NCBI GenBank assembly: GCA_934643455.1
Contig: CAKUBV010000002.1
Coordinates: 62,001-126,000 of the forward strand
Direction of reading: 5' to 3'
DNA: 64,000 nt
Source of the DNA: Candidatus Proelusimicrobium excrementi
GTDB taxonomy: Bacteria; Elusimicrobiota; Elusimicrobia; Elusimicrobiales; Elusimicrobiaceae
How positions within the stretch are numbered: position 1 is the first letter of the stretch; every line of letters starts with the position of its first letter. Under the pieces are notes generated by a model. The model searched no databases. It saw nothing but the letters and a program-made list of their open reading frames with translations, and was not told where the DNA came from. Shown piece after piece: positions 34,297 to 42,191 of the stretch. A program made the translations under genes and the position numbers.

Positions 34297-34893
34297 TTAT
34301 TTATTTTGTTCCGCCGGGTAGCCCACCGGGTGATTTAAGATGAGAAGCTGTTTATCCGTAAGCTTTAAATCCTTAATGATTTGCTCTCTGGGCATGGAGC
34401 CCTGCGGCACCGTCGCCAGCCCGAAAGCCGAAGCAAACAATGATATGTTTTGCGATACTATCCCCGTGTCGATATAGGCCCAATTATTGCCGGCCTCGGC
34501 CCTTGCCGTTAAATATAAAGTTACGGGGGCATCCCTTAGCAGACAGTTTGCGTCGGAAACATACTCCAAAACGTTTTCCCGCGGGTTATAAAAATATGCG
34601 CCGCTTTTTAGGCAGGCGTAAACTTCAACTTCCTGCCTGTTCATGGCGGAAGGGGCTGTGCGTTTGCCGTCGGGGCGGTTGACGCCGTTGGCGGCCCAAA
34701 GCAAGTTGGACAGCGTTTGTAAATCCAATTCTTTTTGGGAGAACGCTCTGGTGGATTTCCTCTCCGATAAAGCCTGCATTATTTTTGCGCCTTTATTTTT
34801 CTGAGGGGTTTTCAGCTGAATGTTTTTTGATTCCTGCGCGCAGAGCATTGCGGCGGCGAAAATCAGTATCGGCGTTAGAAAGAGTTTCCTCAT
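34297..34893 (-). CDS. Exported nitroreductase-family protein (SagB/ThcOx-like)
   Basis: 198 residues. A hydrophobic N-terminus (LFLTPILIFAAAMLCAQE) looks like a signal peptide, which is unusual for this FMN-binding family. The fold is recognised from ALSERKSTRAFSQKELDLQTLSNLLWAANG, the SAMNRQEVEVYACLKSG segment, DTGIVSQNISLFASAFGLATVPQG and the terminal LILNHPVGYP (all read in parts). This is the pattern of the SagB-type nitroreductases. If exported, the FMN would have to be acquired in the periplasm. Substrate unknown. Confidence 0.8.
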   Translation of the reverse strand: MRKLFLTPILIFAAAMLCAQESKNIQLKTPQKNKGAKIMQALSERKSTRAFSQKELDLQTLSNLLWAANGVNRPDGKRTAPSAMNRQEVEVYACLKSGAYFYNPRENVLEYVSDANCLLRDAPVTLYLTARAEAGNNWAYIDTGIVSQNISLFASAFGLATVPQGSMPREQIIKDLKLTDKQLLILNHPVGYPAEQNK

Positions 34894-34956
34894 ATTAAGC
34901 TCCTTTTATTTTGTTATACTTTTTCTATAATGTATCAAATTATTTAAAGAATTATT

Positions 34957-35640
34957 ATGAGGAAATTATTTATAGTTTTTTTGTTTTTCATTCTTTGCAT
35001 TCTGCCGGCTTCGCTTCGCGCCGGAAGCAGCTTGTTTGATAACGCTTCTTACTCGTACGGTATAACGGCGGGGAGTTTTTTGCTTGACCTCGGCTTCGGC
35101 GGGGAATATTTAAATTCGGGCGCGTCCAAAGCGAATTTGAAGACCGGCGCTTTTTTGATGGATCTGCGTCTGCTTTACGCCGCGGACAAATATTTCCATA
35201 TTGGGCTTGAAGGCATTTTCGGCTACGGCGGCATGAGCGGCGGCGCACTTTCTTACGGGCGGGAATACGAAAGTGAGTACTTTTATATTAAAAAAGACGA
35301 GAACTATTATAAAACTTTTGCGGTTCTTCTCTCTGCGCGCGCTAACTTAAATCCAGATTATGCCGACAGATTTTATATGCCTTTCGCATTCGGTTATATG
35401 CAGAAGGATCAAACCACGGAATATAAGGCTTATTCTACGGTGATTCCCGGCTGGGAGCATGAATTTAAAGAAGAAAAAATGCTGGGCCAAGGCATATACG
35501 CTTACGGCGGTTTTGGTTTTGAGCATGATTTCAATACCGGCTTTTTGGGCGGCATTGAGGCCCGTTACGGGGTTTTCAGATGCGGCGGGGATTGGGTCAG
35601 CAGTATTTCCGCTTTGGTAAAAATCGGTTTTAAATCTTAA
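34957..35640 (+). CDS. Small outer-membrane beta-barrel protein
   Basis: 227 residues with a signal peptide (~1-22) and a series of amphipathic strands rich in Gly and Tyr (TAGSFLLDLGFGGEYL, YFHIGLEGIFGYGG, GIYAYGGFGFEHDF, GIEARYGVFRCGG, ALVKIGFKS). This resembles small 8-stranded barrels of the OmpW/OprF class. A good -10 (TATAAT, 34926-34931) lies 25 nt upstream. It is divergent from the nitroreductase-like gene. No specific family recognised. Confidence 0.7.
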   Translation: MRKLFIVFLFFILCILPASLRAGSSLFDNASYSYGITAGSFLLDLGFGGEYLNSGASKANLKTGAFLMDLRLLYAADKYFHIGLEGIFGYGGMSGGALSYGREYESEYFYIKKDENYYKTFAVLLSARANLNPDYADRFYMPFAFGYMQKDQTTEYKAYSTVIPGWEHEFKEEKMLGQGIYAYGGFGFEHDFNTGFLGGIEARYGVFRCGGDWVSSISALVKIGFKS

Positions 35641-35647
35641 GTTTTTT

Positions 35648-35844
35648 ATGTTTTTTAAATTTCTGCTGACTTCTTTTCTGCTTTGCATACTGCCGGACAC
35701 GGATATAATTTTTATTATGACGCAACGCGTCGGCCGCGGCGTTAAGGCTGTTTCCATCGCTGCCTGCGGGTTATATTCGGGTTTGTTTTTCATACGGAGG
35801 CGTTTATTTACTGGCTTATAGCCGGCAGGATATTTTTCGGCTGA
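35648..35844 (+). pseudogene. Broken LysE/RhtB-family exporter
   Basis: From ATG 35648 a 57-codon frame reads KFLLTSFLLCILPDTDIIF and then TQRVGRGVKAVSIAACGLYSG, the N-terminal signature of LysE/RhtB amino-acid exporters. It then runs into a stop at 35819-35821. In the next frame AFIYWLIAGRIFFG (35799-35844) resembles the C-terminal helix of the same family. The middle ~100 residues are missing, so the gene carries a large deletion and a frame change. It starts 8 nt after the barrel gene. Confidence 0.65.
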
Positions 35845-36270
35845 TAAATTGTTGTTTAATATTTTAGGATTTAATTTTTTATTTATATAGCAGTAGCCAA
35901 AAGGGTTAAAAGTTTGTATAGTAAATTATATTTAGTTTTAGGAGTTTTAAACGCAAAATAAGTCTTAAACGCGGCTTATAAACAATTTAATTCTGTTTTT
36001 GGAACTGTATGCAGAATACGGTGCGCTGCCGGGATACCGGCGGCACATTCTGAGTCCAAAAACAGTCGTTTTAGGCACAAAGTAAGCGGATTAATTACCC
36101 GGTTACTTTGTGCCGAGTGTTTGTCGCCCAAAAGGGCGGCAAACCACGGCTGTTATTATTTGGGTTACTCAGAATGGCTCAAATATAACAGCCGTTTTTG
36201 TTTGCCTGTTTTTGCTTCCAGTTTTATATGAGCCCGAAAAAATAAATCAAAAATAATAAGGAGAAATAAT
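35845..36270. other. Gene-free stretch holding a cluster of strong stem-loops
   Basis: About 425 bp with no convincing gene. The first ~145 bp are A/T-rich; 35993-36199 is occupied by four strong hairpins (separate entry); the last ~70 bp lead to the ribosome site AAGGAG of the zinc-ribbon/PH-domain gene. Confidence 0.7.
35993..36199 (+). ncRNA. Candidate structured RNA (or mobile palindrome cluster) of four stem-loops
   Basis: Four stems follow one another. SL1 35993-36065: outer 11 bp CTGTTTTTGGA/TCCAAAAACAG, middle CAGAAT/ATTCTG, apical GCTGCCGG-GATA-CCGGCGGC. SL2 36074-36114: perfect 12 bp GGCACAAAGTAA/TTACTTTGTGCC. SL3 36119-36144: 11 bp GTTTGTCGCCC-AAAA-GGGCGGCAAAC with one G-U. SL4 36146-36195: 11 bp ACGGCTGTTAT/ATAACAGCCGT plus 7 inner bp and a 13-nt loop. 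The SL4 loop ACTCAGAAT (36167-36175) is exactly complementary to ATTCTGAGT (36047-36055) of SL1. SL4 is followed by TTTTT, like a terminator, which favours a transcribed plus-strand RNA. It does not look like tmRNA, RNase P, 6S or SRP RNA. Confidence 0.5.
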
Positions 36271-36825
36271 ATGGCGTTGATTAAATGTAAAGAATGCGGG
36301 AAAGAATATTCTGATTTTCTGGATGACTGTCCCAACTGCGATAGGGCAAAATATGTGCAATCATCCCTGTATATTAATCAGCAACTGGTTCCTGGAGAAT
36401 ATCTTATTTATAAATGTAAAATACATTGGCAGATTTGGATATCGCCGATTATTTGGAGTTTAGTTTTAGGGCCTATAATATTGGGTGTTTTTTTGCAAGG
36501 CGGGAGAGGAGGATCTTTTCTTTTTGCATTTATTTTATTTATTATTTGGCTCTCAGCTTATATGCGGTATACAGGTACAGATTTAGCTATTACCAATAAA
36601 AGAGTTATTTGCAAGTTCGGATTTATTTGGCGCAAATCTTATGAAATAAATTTGGCTAAAATTGAAGGGGTTATTTTAGAACAAAGTGTTTTAGGGCGTA
36701 TTTTTGACTGTGCCTCAGTTGTTATTCGTGGTGTCGGAACTTCATCCGCCCCGGTCCCTTATATTTTGGATTTCCGAGAATTTAAACAAAAATTAATGAT
36801 GGAATGCGAATCTCACAGAAAGTAA
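36271..36825 (+). CDS. Membrane protein with zinc ribbon and bacterial PH (YdbT/DUF304-like) domain
   Basis: 184 residues. An N-terminal zinc ribbon CKECGKEYSDFLDDCPNC (~6-23), two membrane helices (~51-70 and ~75-93) and a C-terminal bacterial PH domain (~95-170: TGTDLAITNKRVICKFG, LAKIEGVILEQSVLGRIF, VVIRGVGT). PH_2 domains of this kind occur in membrane-anchored proteins of unclear role. Codon use is clearly more A/T-rich than in neighbouring genes (many AAA, ATT, TTA), suggesting recent transfer. AAGGAG lies 8 nt upstream. It lies between the stem-loop cluster and tRNA-Leu. Confidence 0.85.
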   Translation: MALIKCKECGKEYSDFLDDCPNCDRAKYVQSSLYINQQLVPGEYLIYKCKIHWQIWISPIIWSLVLGPIILGVFLQGGRGGSFLFAFILFIIWLSAYMRYTGTDLAITNKRVICKFGFIWRKSYEINLAKIEGVILEQSVLGRIFDCASVVIRGVGTSSAPVPYILDFREFKQKLMMECESHRK

Positions 36826-36867
36826 ATGTATATGGAAATACGCTGAGAACAGAAACAATCCGCAAAC

Positions 36868-36900
36868 AAAAAAGCCTTTCTTAAAAGAAAGGCTTTTAAA
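36868..36900. terminator. Bidirectional terminator between the PH-domain gene and tRNA-Leu
   Basis: AAAGCCTTTC (36871-36880), loop TTAAAA, GAAAGGCTTT (36887-36896): a perfect 10-bp stem with A-rich left and T-rich right flanks, serving converging transcripts. Confidence 0.75.
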
Positions 36901-36903
36901 TAT

Positions 36904-36987
36904 TACCGAGAGAGGGACTCGAACCCTCACGCCCTTGCGGACAATGGTTTTTGAGACCATCCTGTCTACCAATTCCAGCATCCCGGC
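36904..36987 (-). tRNA. tRNA-Leu (CAA)
   Basis: 84-nt class II tRNA on the minus strand, beginning GCCGGGATGCTGGAATTGG. Anticodon stem ATGGT/ACCAT encloses loop CTCAAAA (anticodon CAA). A long variable arm (TGTCCGCAAGGGCG) and T-arm GGGTTCGAGTCC are present. No CCA is encoded. It marks the right border of the accessory region. Confidence 0.93.
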
Positions 36988-37100
36988 GAAATCTTAAATT
37001 GTTTGTTTCTTACAGCTTATATATTAATTCTAGCAAATTTAAGGCGCGTTTCCAAAATAAAATTAATATTTCGGCGGGAGTTCGCCCGTTTTGCTGGTTT

Positions 37101-38963
37101 TTAATTCTGCGGCATATTGACGATTGAGCCCCTTTCCTTTATGTTCCACGTCGGGTTTACAAAGTTTATCACGCCTTCGGCTATCGTCGAGCCCAAAATA
37201 TTTATAAATCTTTCCTGTTTAAGCAGTTCTTCCTGATAAGGAATCATCATATACACGTTTTCTATCAATATTGAAGGCACTTGGGGGGAGCTCCTTGTAA
37301 CGGAAAAATCCGCCTGAATAATACCTTCCGTCGGCAGGCCGACGTTTTTTATGAAACTGCTTTGCATGGCCTGCGCAAAAGGCAGGCTGTGCGGATAATA
37401 ATAAAATACGGAAGAGCCTCTTTCCCTGGCGAAAGGATCTATAAAATCCGGCAGGGCGTTGTTATGAACGCTGATAAAAAGGTGCGCGCCGTTTTGGTCT
37501 ATCTTTTCGGTCCTTCTGCTTAGCGGCATATTTTCGTTCTCTTCTTTTGAAAGGAAAACTTCCGCCCCCAAACTTTCAAGGTGGCTTTTGGCCGAAAGGG
37601 CTATATCGTAATTGGCTTCGTATTCCAAAAGCCCGCTCGGGCCGACGGCCCCGTCGTAAGGGATAGTCCTTTTGGGGGAATGGCCCGGGTCAAGCACCAC
37701 TTTAAGGCCGTTTAAAGGTTTTTCTTCGGTAAAGTTAAATTTAGGCTGATGATAAAGTTCAAAAATCAGATTGTTGTCATCATACCTGTAAGTGTAGCCC
37801 CAAAGCTTGGCTCCGTTTTTATAATTGGCTTTGATTTTTTTTGCTCCGTCGGAAAGTATTTCATAGTCAAGGCCGCTTATAAGTTCGTCCTCGCTGTCGC
37901 TCATAATGGTATTTAGGGCTTGGGTATAATATAAAACGATATTGAAAGAATCATGCGTTTCTTCCACTTTAAAACTTACCTTTTCGGTGTTTTTAATGGT
38001 AAGAACGGTTTTGCCTTCCTGCGGGGAAGCGGAAATTTCCCAAGCGATGTTTTTCGGTTTTCTTAGTTCGGACGAGGGGTTTAGGAAGCGTCTTTCAATC
38101 CACCCGATGATTTTATCGTCCAGTTTTACCCGGTATAAATTATTTATTCTGCCGGTAATTTCCACATTGCCGAAGAGCTTTGTATCAAGTATGTGTCCGT
38201 TTGGCTGAGGGGCGGGCCTTAAGCGGGAATCTTCCCTTATTACTTTAGCCGTTTTTGAGGCTTTGCTTTCCGGCAGGATTTTAATGCGCCCCAGGGAAGA
38301 GGCTTTCGCTTTAAGTTTGCCGTTGTCGTCATACATATAATAAGTTACTTTTGACGCTTTGCCCGAAGGTTCGGCATTGTTGAAATTTACGGTTTTTTTG
38401 TAAATGCCCGGTTCCCGCTGGGAGGCTATCAAAAGCGCGTCTTTAAAATAGTCGCCCGCGCTCATTTTTACCACCATATCCGGCGTGCCCGCGACGGTAA
38501 AATCCAAAATGTCGGCGGAAGAAAGCTCAACGTCGCTGGCGGGGAACAGGCTTGAAGTGTCAAAGCCCGGTTTATCAAGATACTTCCTGTAGTCAAAACC
38601 TCTTACAAAAACGCTTCTTATGTACTTATGTGTTTTTTCTGCGTCGGTAAATTCTATTATAAAATCCATATTCCCGGGGGTTACCGGCAGATAAGTAAGC
38701 CAGGTTCCCGTGCGGTATATCGGCACATCCGCGCCGTTTATCGTCAAAAGCCCGCCGCCGGAGTGCACTTTGCCGAAGAGGAAAATCCCTTTCGCGCCTT
38801 GCGCTATTCTGGTGTTTTGGTGCGGGTATTCAACGGTAACGGGCAATATTTTATCCGGGTTTTTGTCCTGTACGGTCAAATTAGGCGCCGTCGGGAGGCT
38901 CTGTCGGGCAAAAACTGCGGCGGCCGAAAACAATAAGTAAATTAAGATTGCCGTTTTTTTCAT
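37101..38963 (-). CDS. N-acetylmuramoyl-L-alanine amidase with SH3-like domain
   Basis: 620 residues from the ATG at 38963; the frame continues upstream but overlaps the divergent Nif3-like gene, so the signal-peptide start (KKTAILIYLLFSAAAVFA) is preferred. The N-terminal half holds a sugar-binding-like or Ig-like stretch (PVTVEYPHQNTRI, IFLFGKVHSGGGLLTINGADV) and a bacterial SH3 region (~245-310: DSRLRPAPQPNG, IIGWIERRFL). The C-terminal Amidase_3 domain (~400-600) has zinc ligands in VLDPGHSPK, LEYEANYDIAL and SVHNNALPD, and a catalytic Glu in SILIENVYMM. It cleaves peptidoglycan stem peptides in the periplasm, as AmiC-type enzymes do at division. Confidence 0.88.
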   Translation of the reverse strand: MKKTAILIYLLFSAAAVFARQSLPTAPNLTVQDKNPDKILPVTVEYPHQNTRIAQGAKGIFLFGKVHSGGGLLTINGADVPIYRTGTWLTYLPVTPGNMDFIIEFTDAEKTHKYIRSVFVRGFDYRKYLDKPGFDTSSLFPASDVELSSADILDFTVAGTPDMVVKMSAGDYFKDALLIASQREPGIYKKTVNFNNAEPSGKASKVTYYMYDDNGKLKAKASSLGRIKILPESKASKTAKVIREDSRLRPAPQPNGHILDTKLFGNVEITGRINNLYRVKLDDKIIGWIERRFLNPSSELRKPKNIAWEISASPQEGKTVLTIKNTEKVSFKVEETHDSFNIVLYYTQALNTIMSDSEDELISGLDYEILSDGAKKIKANYKNGAKLWGYTYRYDDNNLIFELYHQPKFNFTEEKPLNGLKVVLDPGHSPKRTIPYDGAVGPSGLLEYEANYDIALSAKSHLESLGAEVFLSKEENENMPLSRRTEKIDQNGAHLFISVHNNALPDFIDPFARERGSSVFYYYPHSLPFAQAMQSSFIKNVGLPTEGIIQADFSVTRSSPQVPSILIENVYMMIPYQEELLKQERFINILGSTIAEGVINFVNPTWNIKERGSIVNMPQN

Positions 38964-38988
38964 ACTAATAAAATGATAACATAAAAAC

Positions 38989-39720
38989 ATGGTACAGCGC
39001 GATAAAATCGTCAAAGATATAAATGAGCTTTTAAACGTGGCCCTTACCCCCGAACATAACGGTTTGCAGGTGGAGGGCAAGACGGAAATTAAGAAGATAG
39101 TTTTCGGCGTGTCGGCAACTATGGAGCTGTTCAAAGCGGCCAAAGCCGCGGGCGCCGATATGGTTATGACGCACCACGGCCTTATTTGGAACACGTCGGA
39201 AAATATTACCGGCGTTTTCGGCCGGCGCGTTGCGTTTTTGATAAAGAACGATATCAATTTGGTTTCTTATCACCTGCCTTTGGACAGGCATCCCGTTTTG
39301 GGCAATAATGCGGGCCTTGCCAAGCTGATGGGGCTTAAGAACATTAAGCCTTTCGGCGTATATCACGGCATAGACATCGGCTTTATGGGCGAAGTCAACC
39401 CCGCAAGGGATATGGAATCTTTTTGCGCGCTTTTAAACGGGGAATGCGTACTCTGCGGCAAAAATGAAATCCACCGCGCCGCGGTGGTAAGCGGCGGGGC
39501 GCATGATATGCTGGGCCAGGCGATTGCCGCCGGGGTTGATTTATTCGTAACCGGCAGCCGCGACGAATACGTGCTTGAGCAGTGCCGCGAGGCCGGCCTT
39601 AACTTTATAGCCATGGGGCATTACAATTCCGAGGTGTTCGGCATAAAAGCACTTATGGAATATATCAAGAAACATTATAAAGTTGAAACAGAATTTATTG
39701 ATATACCCAATCCATTCTGA
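38989..39720 (+). CDS. Nif3-like dinuclear metal-centre hexameric protein
   Basis: 243 residues, matching YbgI/Nif3-type proteins. Metal-binding motifs: MTHHGLIW near residue 60, SYHLPLDRHP near 90, and GHYNSEVFGI near 210 with the last His/Glu pair. The family is highly conserved; GTP cyclohydrolase 1 type 2 annotations are unproven. It starts 25 nt from the divergent amidase gene and is followed after 14 nt by the M20 peptidase. Confidence 0.9.
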   Translation: MVQRDKIVKDINELLNVALTPEHNGLQVEGKTEIKKIVFGVSATMELFKAAKAAGADMVMTHHGLIWNTSENITGVFGRRVAFLIKNDINLVSYHLPLDRHPVLGNNAGLAKLMGLKNIKPFGVYHGIDIGFMGEVNPARDMESFCALLNGECVLCGKNEIHRAAVVSGGAHDMLGQAIAAGVDLFVTGSRDEYVLEQCREAGLNFIAMGHYNSEVFGIKALMEYIKKHYKVETEFIDIPNPF

Positions 39721-39734
39721 AGGAGGAATGAATT

Positions 39735-40967
39735 ATGGACAAGTTGTTTAAAAACATAGAAGGGCTTAAGGATTATATTCTTGAACTGCAGACTAATATG
39801 ACTCGCCTTCCGGCGGTATCACCGGAACAAGGCGGAAAGGGCGAATTCGCAAAAGCGCAGTATCTTGAAAGCGAACTTAAGAAACTTAAATTTGACGAGA
39901 TTTTCCGCATAGACGCGCCCGACGCCAACGCCGAGGGCGGCATAAGGCCCAATATCATAGCCAAATATTACGGCAAAAACAAAGATGTTACCTTATGGCT
40001 TTTGGCCCACATGGACGTAGTGCCCGAGGGCGACAGAAGCTTATGGAACACCGAGCCTTTTAAACTTACTTTGGACGCCGACGGCGACACCATATACGGC
40101 CGCGGCGTGGAAGATAATCAGCAAGCCGTTGCGGCGGCTTTGGGCGCGGCGAAAGCCGTAATGGAAACGGGCGCGGAAATCCCGGTAAACCTCGGCATAA
40201 TGCTTTTGGCCGACGAAGAAACCGGCAATAAATACGGTATGGACTATGTTCTTAAACAACGCCCGGATTTGTTTGGCAAGAACGACAGCTTTTTGGTGCA
40301 GGACTCCGGCGACCCGGCGGGACGCGAAGTCGAAATAGCGGAAAAGAACGTTTTTTGGATAAAATTTACCACCGAAGGCAAACAGTGCCACGGTTCCATG
40401 CCGGCCAGCGGCAATAACGCAATGTATGCGGGCGCGCAGCTGCTTATCCGTTTAAAAGACGGTCTTTACGCCAAATTTGATAAACGCGACGCTTTGTTTG
40501 CGCCGGATAACAGCACGTTTGAGCCTACCAAAAAAGACGCCAATGTGCCTAACGTAAACACCATTCCCGGTACGGACGTGTTCTATATGGACTGCCGTAT
40601 GCTTCCTTCTTACGATCCTCAGCTTTTTAAAGATGAAGTCGCTTCCATAGTAAAAAGCGTTGAGAAAGATTTTAAGGTAAAAGTAACCTGGGAGATAATC
40701 CACAGCGCGGTTTCAAAAGCGACTTCGCCCGAAGCTCCGATAGTAAAACTTTATTGCGATGCCGTAAAAGAAGTAAATAAAGTGGAACCCAAAGTTTTGG
40801 GCGTCGGCGGGGGAACTTTCGCCGCGGAAGTGAGGAACCTGGGATTGGCGGCCGTAGTCGGCTCCAAGATCTACGGATATCCGCACGTCCCTAACGAAAA
40901 ATCCAGCCTTAAATTTACCTTGGACGATATAAAAGTAATCACTTATATTCTTATGCATTTGAAATAA
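39735..40967 (+). CDS. M20 family metallopeptidase
   Basis: 410 residues, no signal peptide. Two-zinc motifs: LLAHMDVVPEGD, YGRGVEDNQQA with the bridging Asp, ADEETGNKYG with the catalytic Glu pair, VQDSGDP, and the final HVPNEKSS. A lid/dimerisation insert covers ~185-300. This is the ArgE/DapE/CPG2/PepV group; the sequence does not separate dipeptidase from deacylase. A strong AAGGAGG site precedes the ATG. It may release amino acids from peptides for fermentation. Confidence 0.9.
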   Translation: MDKLFKNIEGLKDYILELQTNMTRLPAVSPEQGGKGEFAKAQYLESELKKLKFDEIFRIDAPDANAEGGIRPNIIAKYYGKNKDVTLWLLAHMDVVPEGDRSLWNTEPFKLTLDADGDTIYGRGVEDNQQAVAAALGAAKAVMETGAEIPVNLGIMLLADEETGNKYGMDYVLKQRPDLFGKNDSFLVQDSGDPAGREVEIAEKNVFWIKFTTEGKQCHGSMPASGNNAMYAGAQLLIRLKDGLYAKFDKRDALFAPDNSTFEPTKKDANVPNVNTIPGTDVFYMDCRMLPSYDPQLFKDEVASIVKSVEKDFKVKVTWEIIHSAVSKATSPEAPIVKLYCDAVKEVNKVEPKVLGVGGGTFAAEVRNLGLAAVVGSKIYGYPHVPNEKSSLKFTLDDIKVITYILMHLK

Positions 40968-40968
40968 G

Positions 40969-41343
40969 ATGAAAAAGAGTATATTTACTACCGAAATTAT
41001 AGTCGTTATTATGGCCGTGGCCGTTTTGGCGTGGTTATCCGCCCGGAAGATTAACGTAATCCGGGCGGAAGCCGCTGCGGCCGCTTCCAAGGAAAGTCTT
41101 ATCATGCTGCAAGATGCGGTAAACGTCTACCGTTGGGATAACGAAAACCGCTGCCCGGAAAGCTTGGCTCTTTTAGTTCCGGGTTATATAGAAAAAATTC
41201 CGCCCGCTTATAAAACTTTGTCGGATTATGATTCAAGCGTAAAATACGGCTCTTACGGTTTGCTTTTTGACGGCGTCGGCGGCTGGATTTTTGACAATGA
41301 TCCCCAGTCCGAACACTATTGCGAAGTGTTCTTAAACATTTAG
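40969..41343 (+). CDS. Pseudopilin-like protein next to the prepilin peptidase
   Basis: 124 residues. N-terminus KKS-IFTTEIIVVIMAVAVLAWL: if cleaved after Ser4, the mature protein begins IFTTE, with Glu at position 5 as in prepilins but Ser instead of Gly at -1. A single helix follows, then a short globular part (~35-124) ending with a type II secretion G-like pattern (NRCPESLALLVPGYIEKIP, YGSYGLLFDGVGGWIFDND). A 1-nt gap to the peptidase gene M20 upstream and a 9-nt gap to pilD support co-expression with PilD, its likely processing enzyme. Confidence 0.75.
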   Translation: MKKSIFTTEIIVVIMAVAVLAWLSARKINVIRAEAAAAASKESLIMLQDAVNVYRWDNENRCPESLALLVPGYIEKIPPAYKTLSDYDSSVKYGSYGLLFDGVGGWIFDNDPQSEHYCEVFLNI

Positions 41344-41352
41344 GAGCGTATT

Positions 41353-42126
41353 TTGATACCGGATATTTTTATTCTCGTTTTATCTTTTGTTTTAGGGTTG
41401 GTTATAGGCAGTTTTCTTAATGTTTGCATTTACAGGATACCGGCTAAAATTTCGGTCGCGTGGCCGCCTTCTCACTGCCCCAAATGCAAGAATAAAATAA
41501 AATGGTATGACAATATCCCCGTACTCAGCTATTTGTTTTTGGGCGGCAAATGCCGCAGCTGCAAAGAGAAGATTTCTTTGGAGTATCCGATAGTCGAATT
41601 TGCAACCGCCTGCCTTACTCTTTTATTTGTTTGGAGATTGGGCCTTACCTGGTGGCTGCCTTTCGCGCTTGTTACGCTTTACAGCCTTATAGTTTTATCC
41701 GTAATAGATATGAAGCTGATGATTATCCCCGATAGGTTTTCTTTGGGTTTAATAGTCGTCGGTTTGGCCGCGTCTTTTGTAAACCCGGCTTTTGAAGGGA
41801 GCGTATGGAACAGGCTTGTTTCTTCCTTAATAGGCGGTGCGGTAGGATTCTTCGGGTTGTGGATAACGGCCGTTATCGGCCAGCTTATTTTTAAGAAAGA
41901 GGCTATGGGCGGCGGCGATATAAAACTTATGGGCGCAATAGGCGCATTAAGCGGCTGGATAGGCGTTATAAACGCTTTGATAGTTTCCTCTTTCGCCGGG
42001 GTTTTTTACTTCGGTATTTTGATGCTTTTGAAGAAACCGGCGGAAAACAACGCCATACCTTTCGGTCCTTTTTTAAGCGTAGGGCTTATAGTCAACATAC
42101 TGCTTCCCAACTTTACTTTATATTAA
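41353..42126 (+). CDS. pilD: Prepilin peptidase (type 4 prepilin leader peptidase)
   Basis: 257 residues, starting at TTG with TAGGAG 6 nt upstream; no better in-frame ATG exists before the conserved start LGLVIGSFLNVCIYRIP. Cysteine pairs CPKC and CRSC form the zinc module; catalytic aspartates lie in DMKLMIIPD and GGGDIKLMGAIG. About eight membrane helices. It cleaves and N-methylates (pseudo)pilins, such as the one encoded upstream. Pilus or type II secretion motors are not in the window. Confidence 0.94.
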   Translation: MIPDIFILVLSFVLGLVIGSFLNVCIYRIPAKISVAWPPSHCPKCKNKIKWYDNIPVLSYLFLGGKCRSCKEKISLEYPIVEFATACLTLLFVWRLGLTWWLPFALVTLYSLIVLSVIDMKLMIIPDRFSLGLIVVGLAASFVNPAFEGSVWNRLVSSLIGGAVGFFGLWITAVIGQLIFKKEAMGGGDIKLMGAIGALSGWIGVINALIVSSFAGVFYFGILMLLKKPAENNAIPFGPFLSVGLIVNILLPNFTLY

Positions 42127-42191
42127 GTCTGTTAGCGGTTTAATGGCTTCCCAATCTTTTGACGTTGCTAAACTCCTTTTTTAAGATTCGG

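Noticed and set aside
35347..35793. Minus-strand 148-codon frame opposite the barrel gene and LysE remnant
   Set aside because: No family, no start signal; the plus-strand readings are clearly better supported.
35993..36199. tmRNA, RNase P RNA, 6S or SRP RNA as identity of the stem-loop cluster
   Set aside because: I looked for their conserved segments (tag-peptide frame and GGGG-GA ends, GAGGAAAGUC, central bubble hairpin, GGAA-loop SRP domain) and found none.
32354..36270. CRISPR array or prophage in the island
   Set aside because: The repeats are long, degenerate and few, with no regular spacers and no cas genes; no phage structural, integrase or lysis genes are present.
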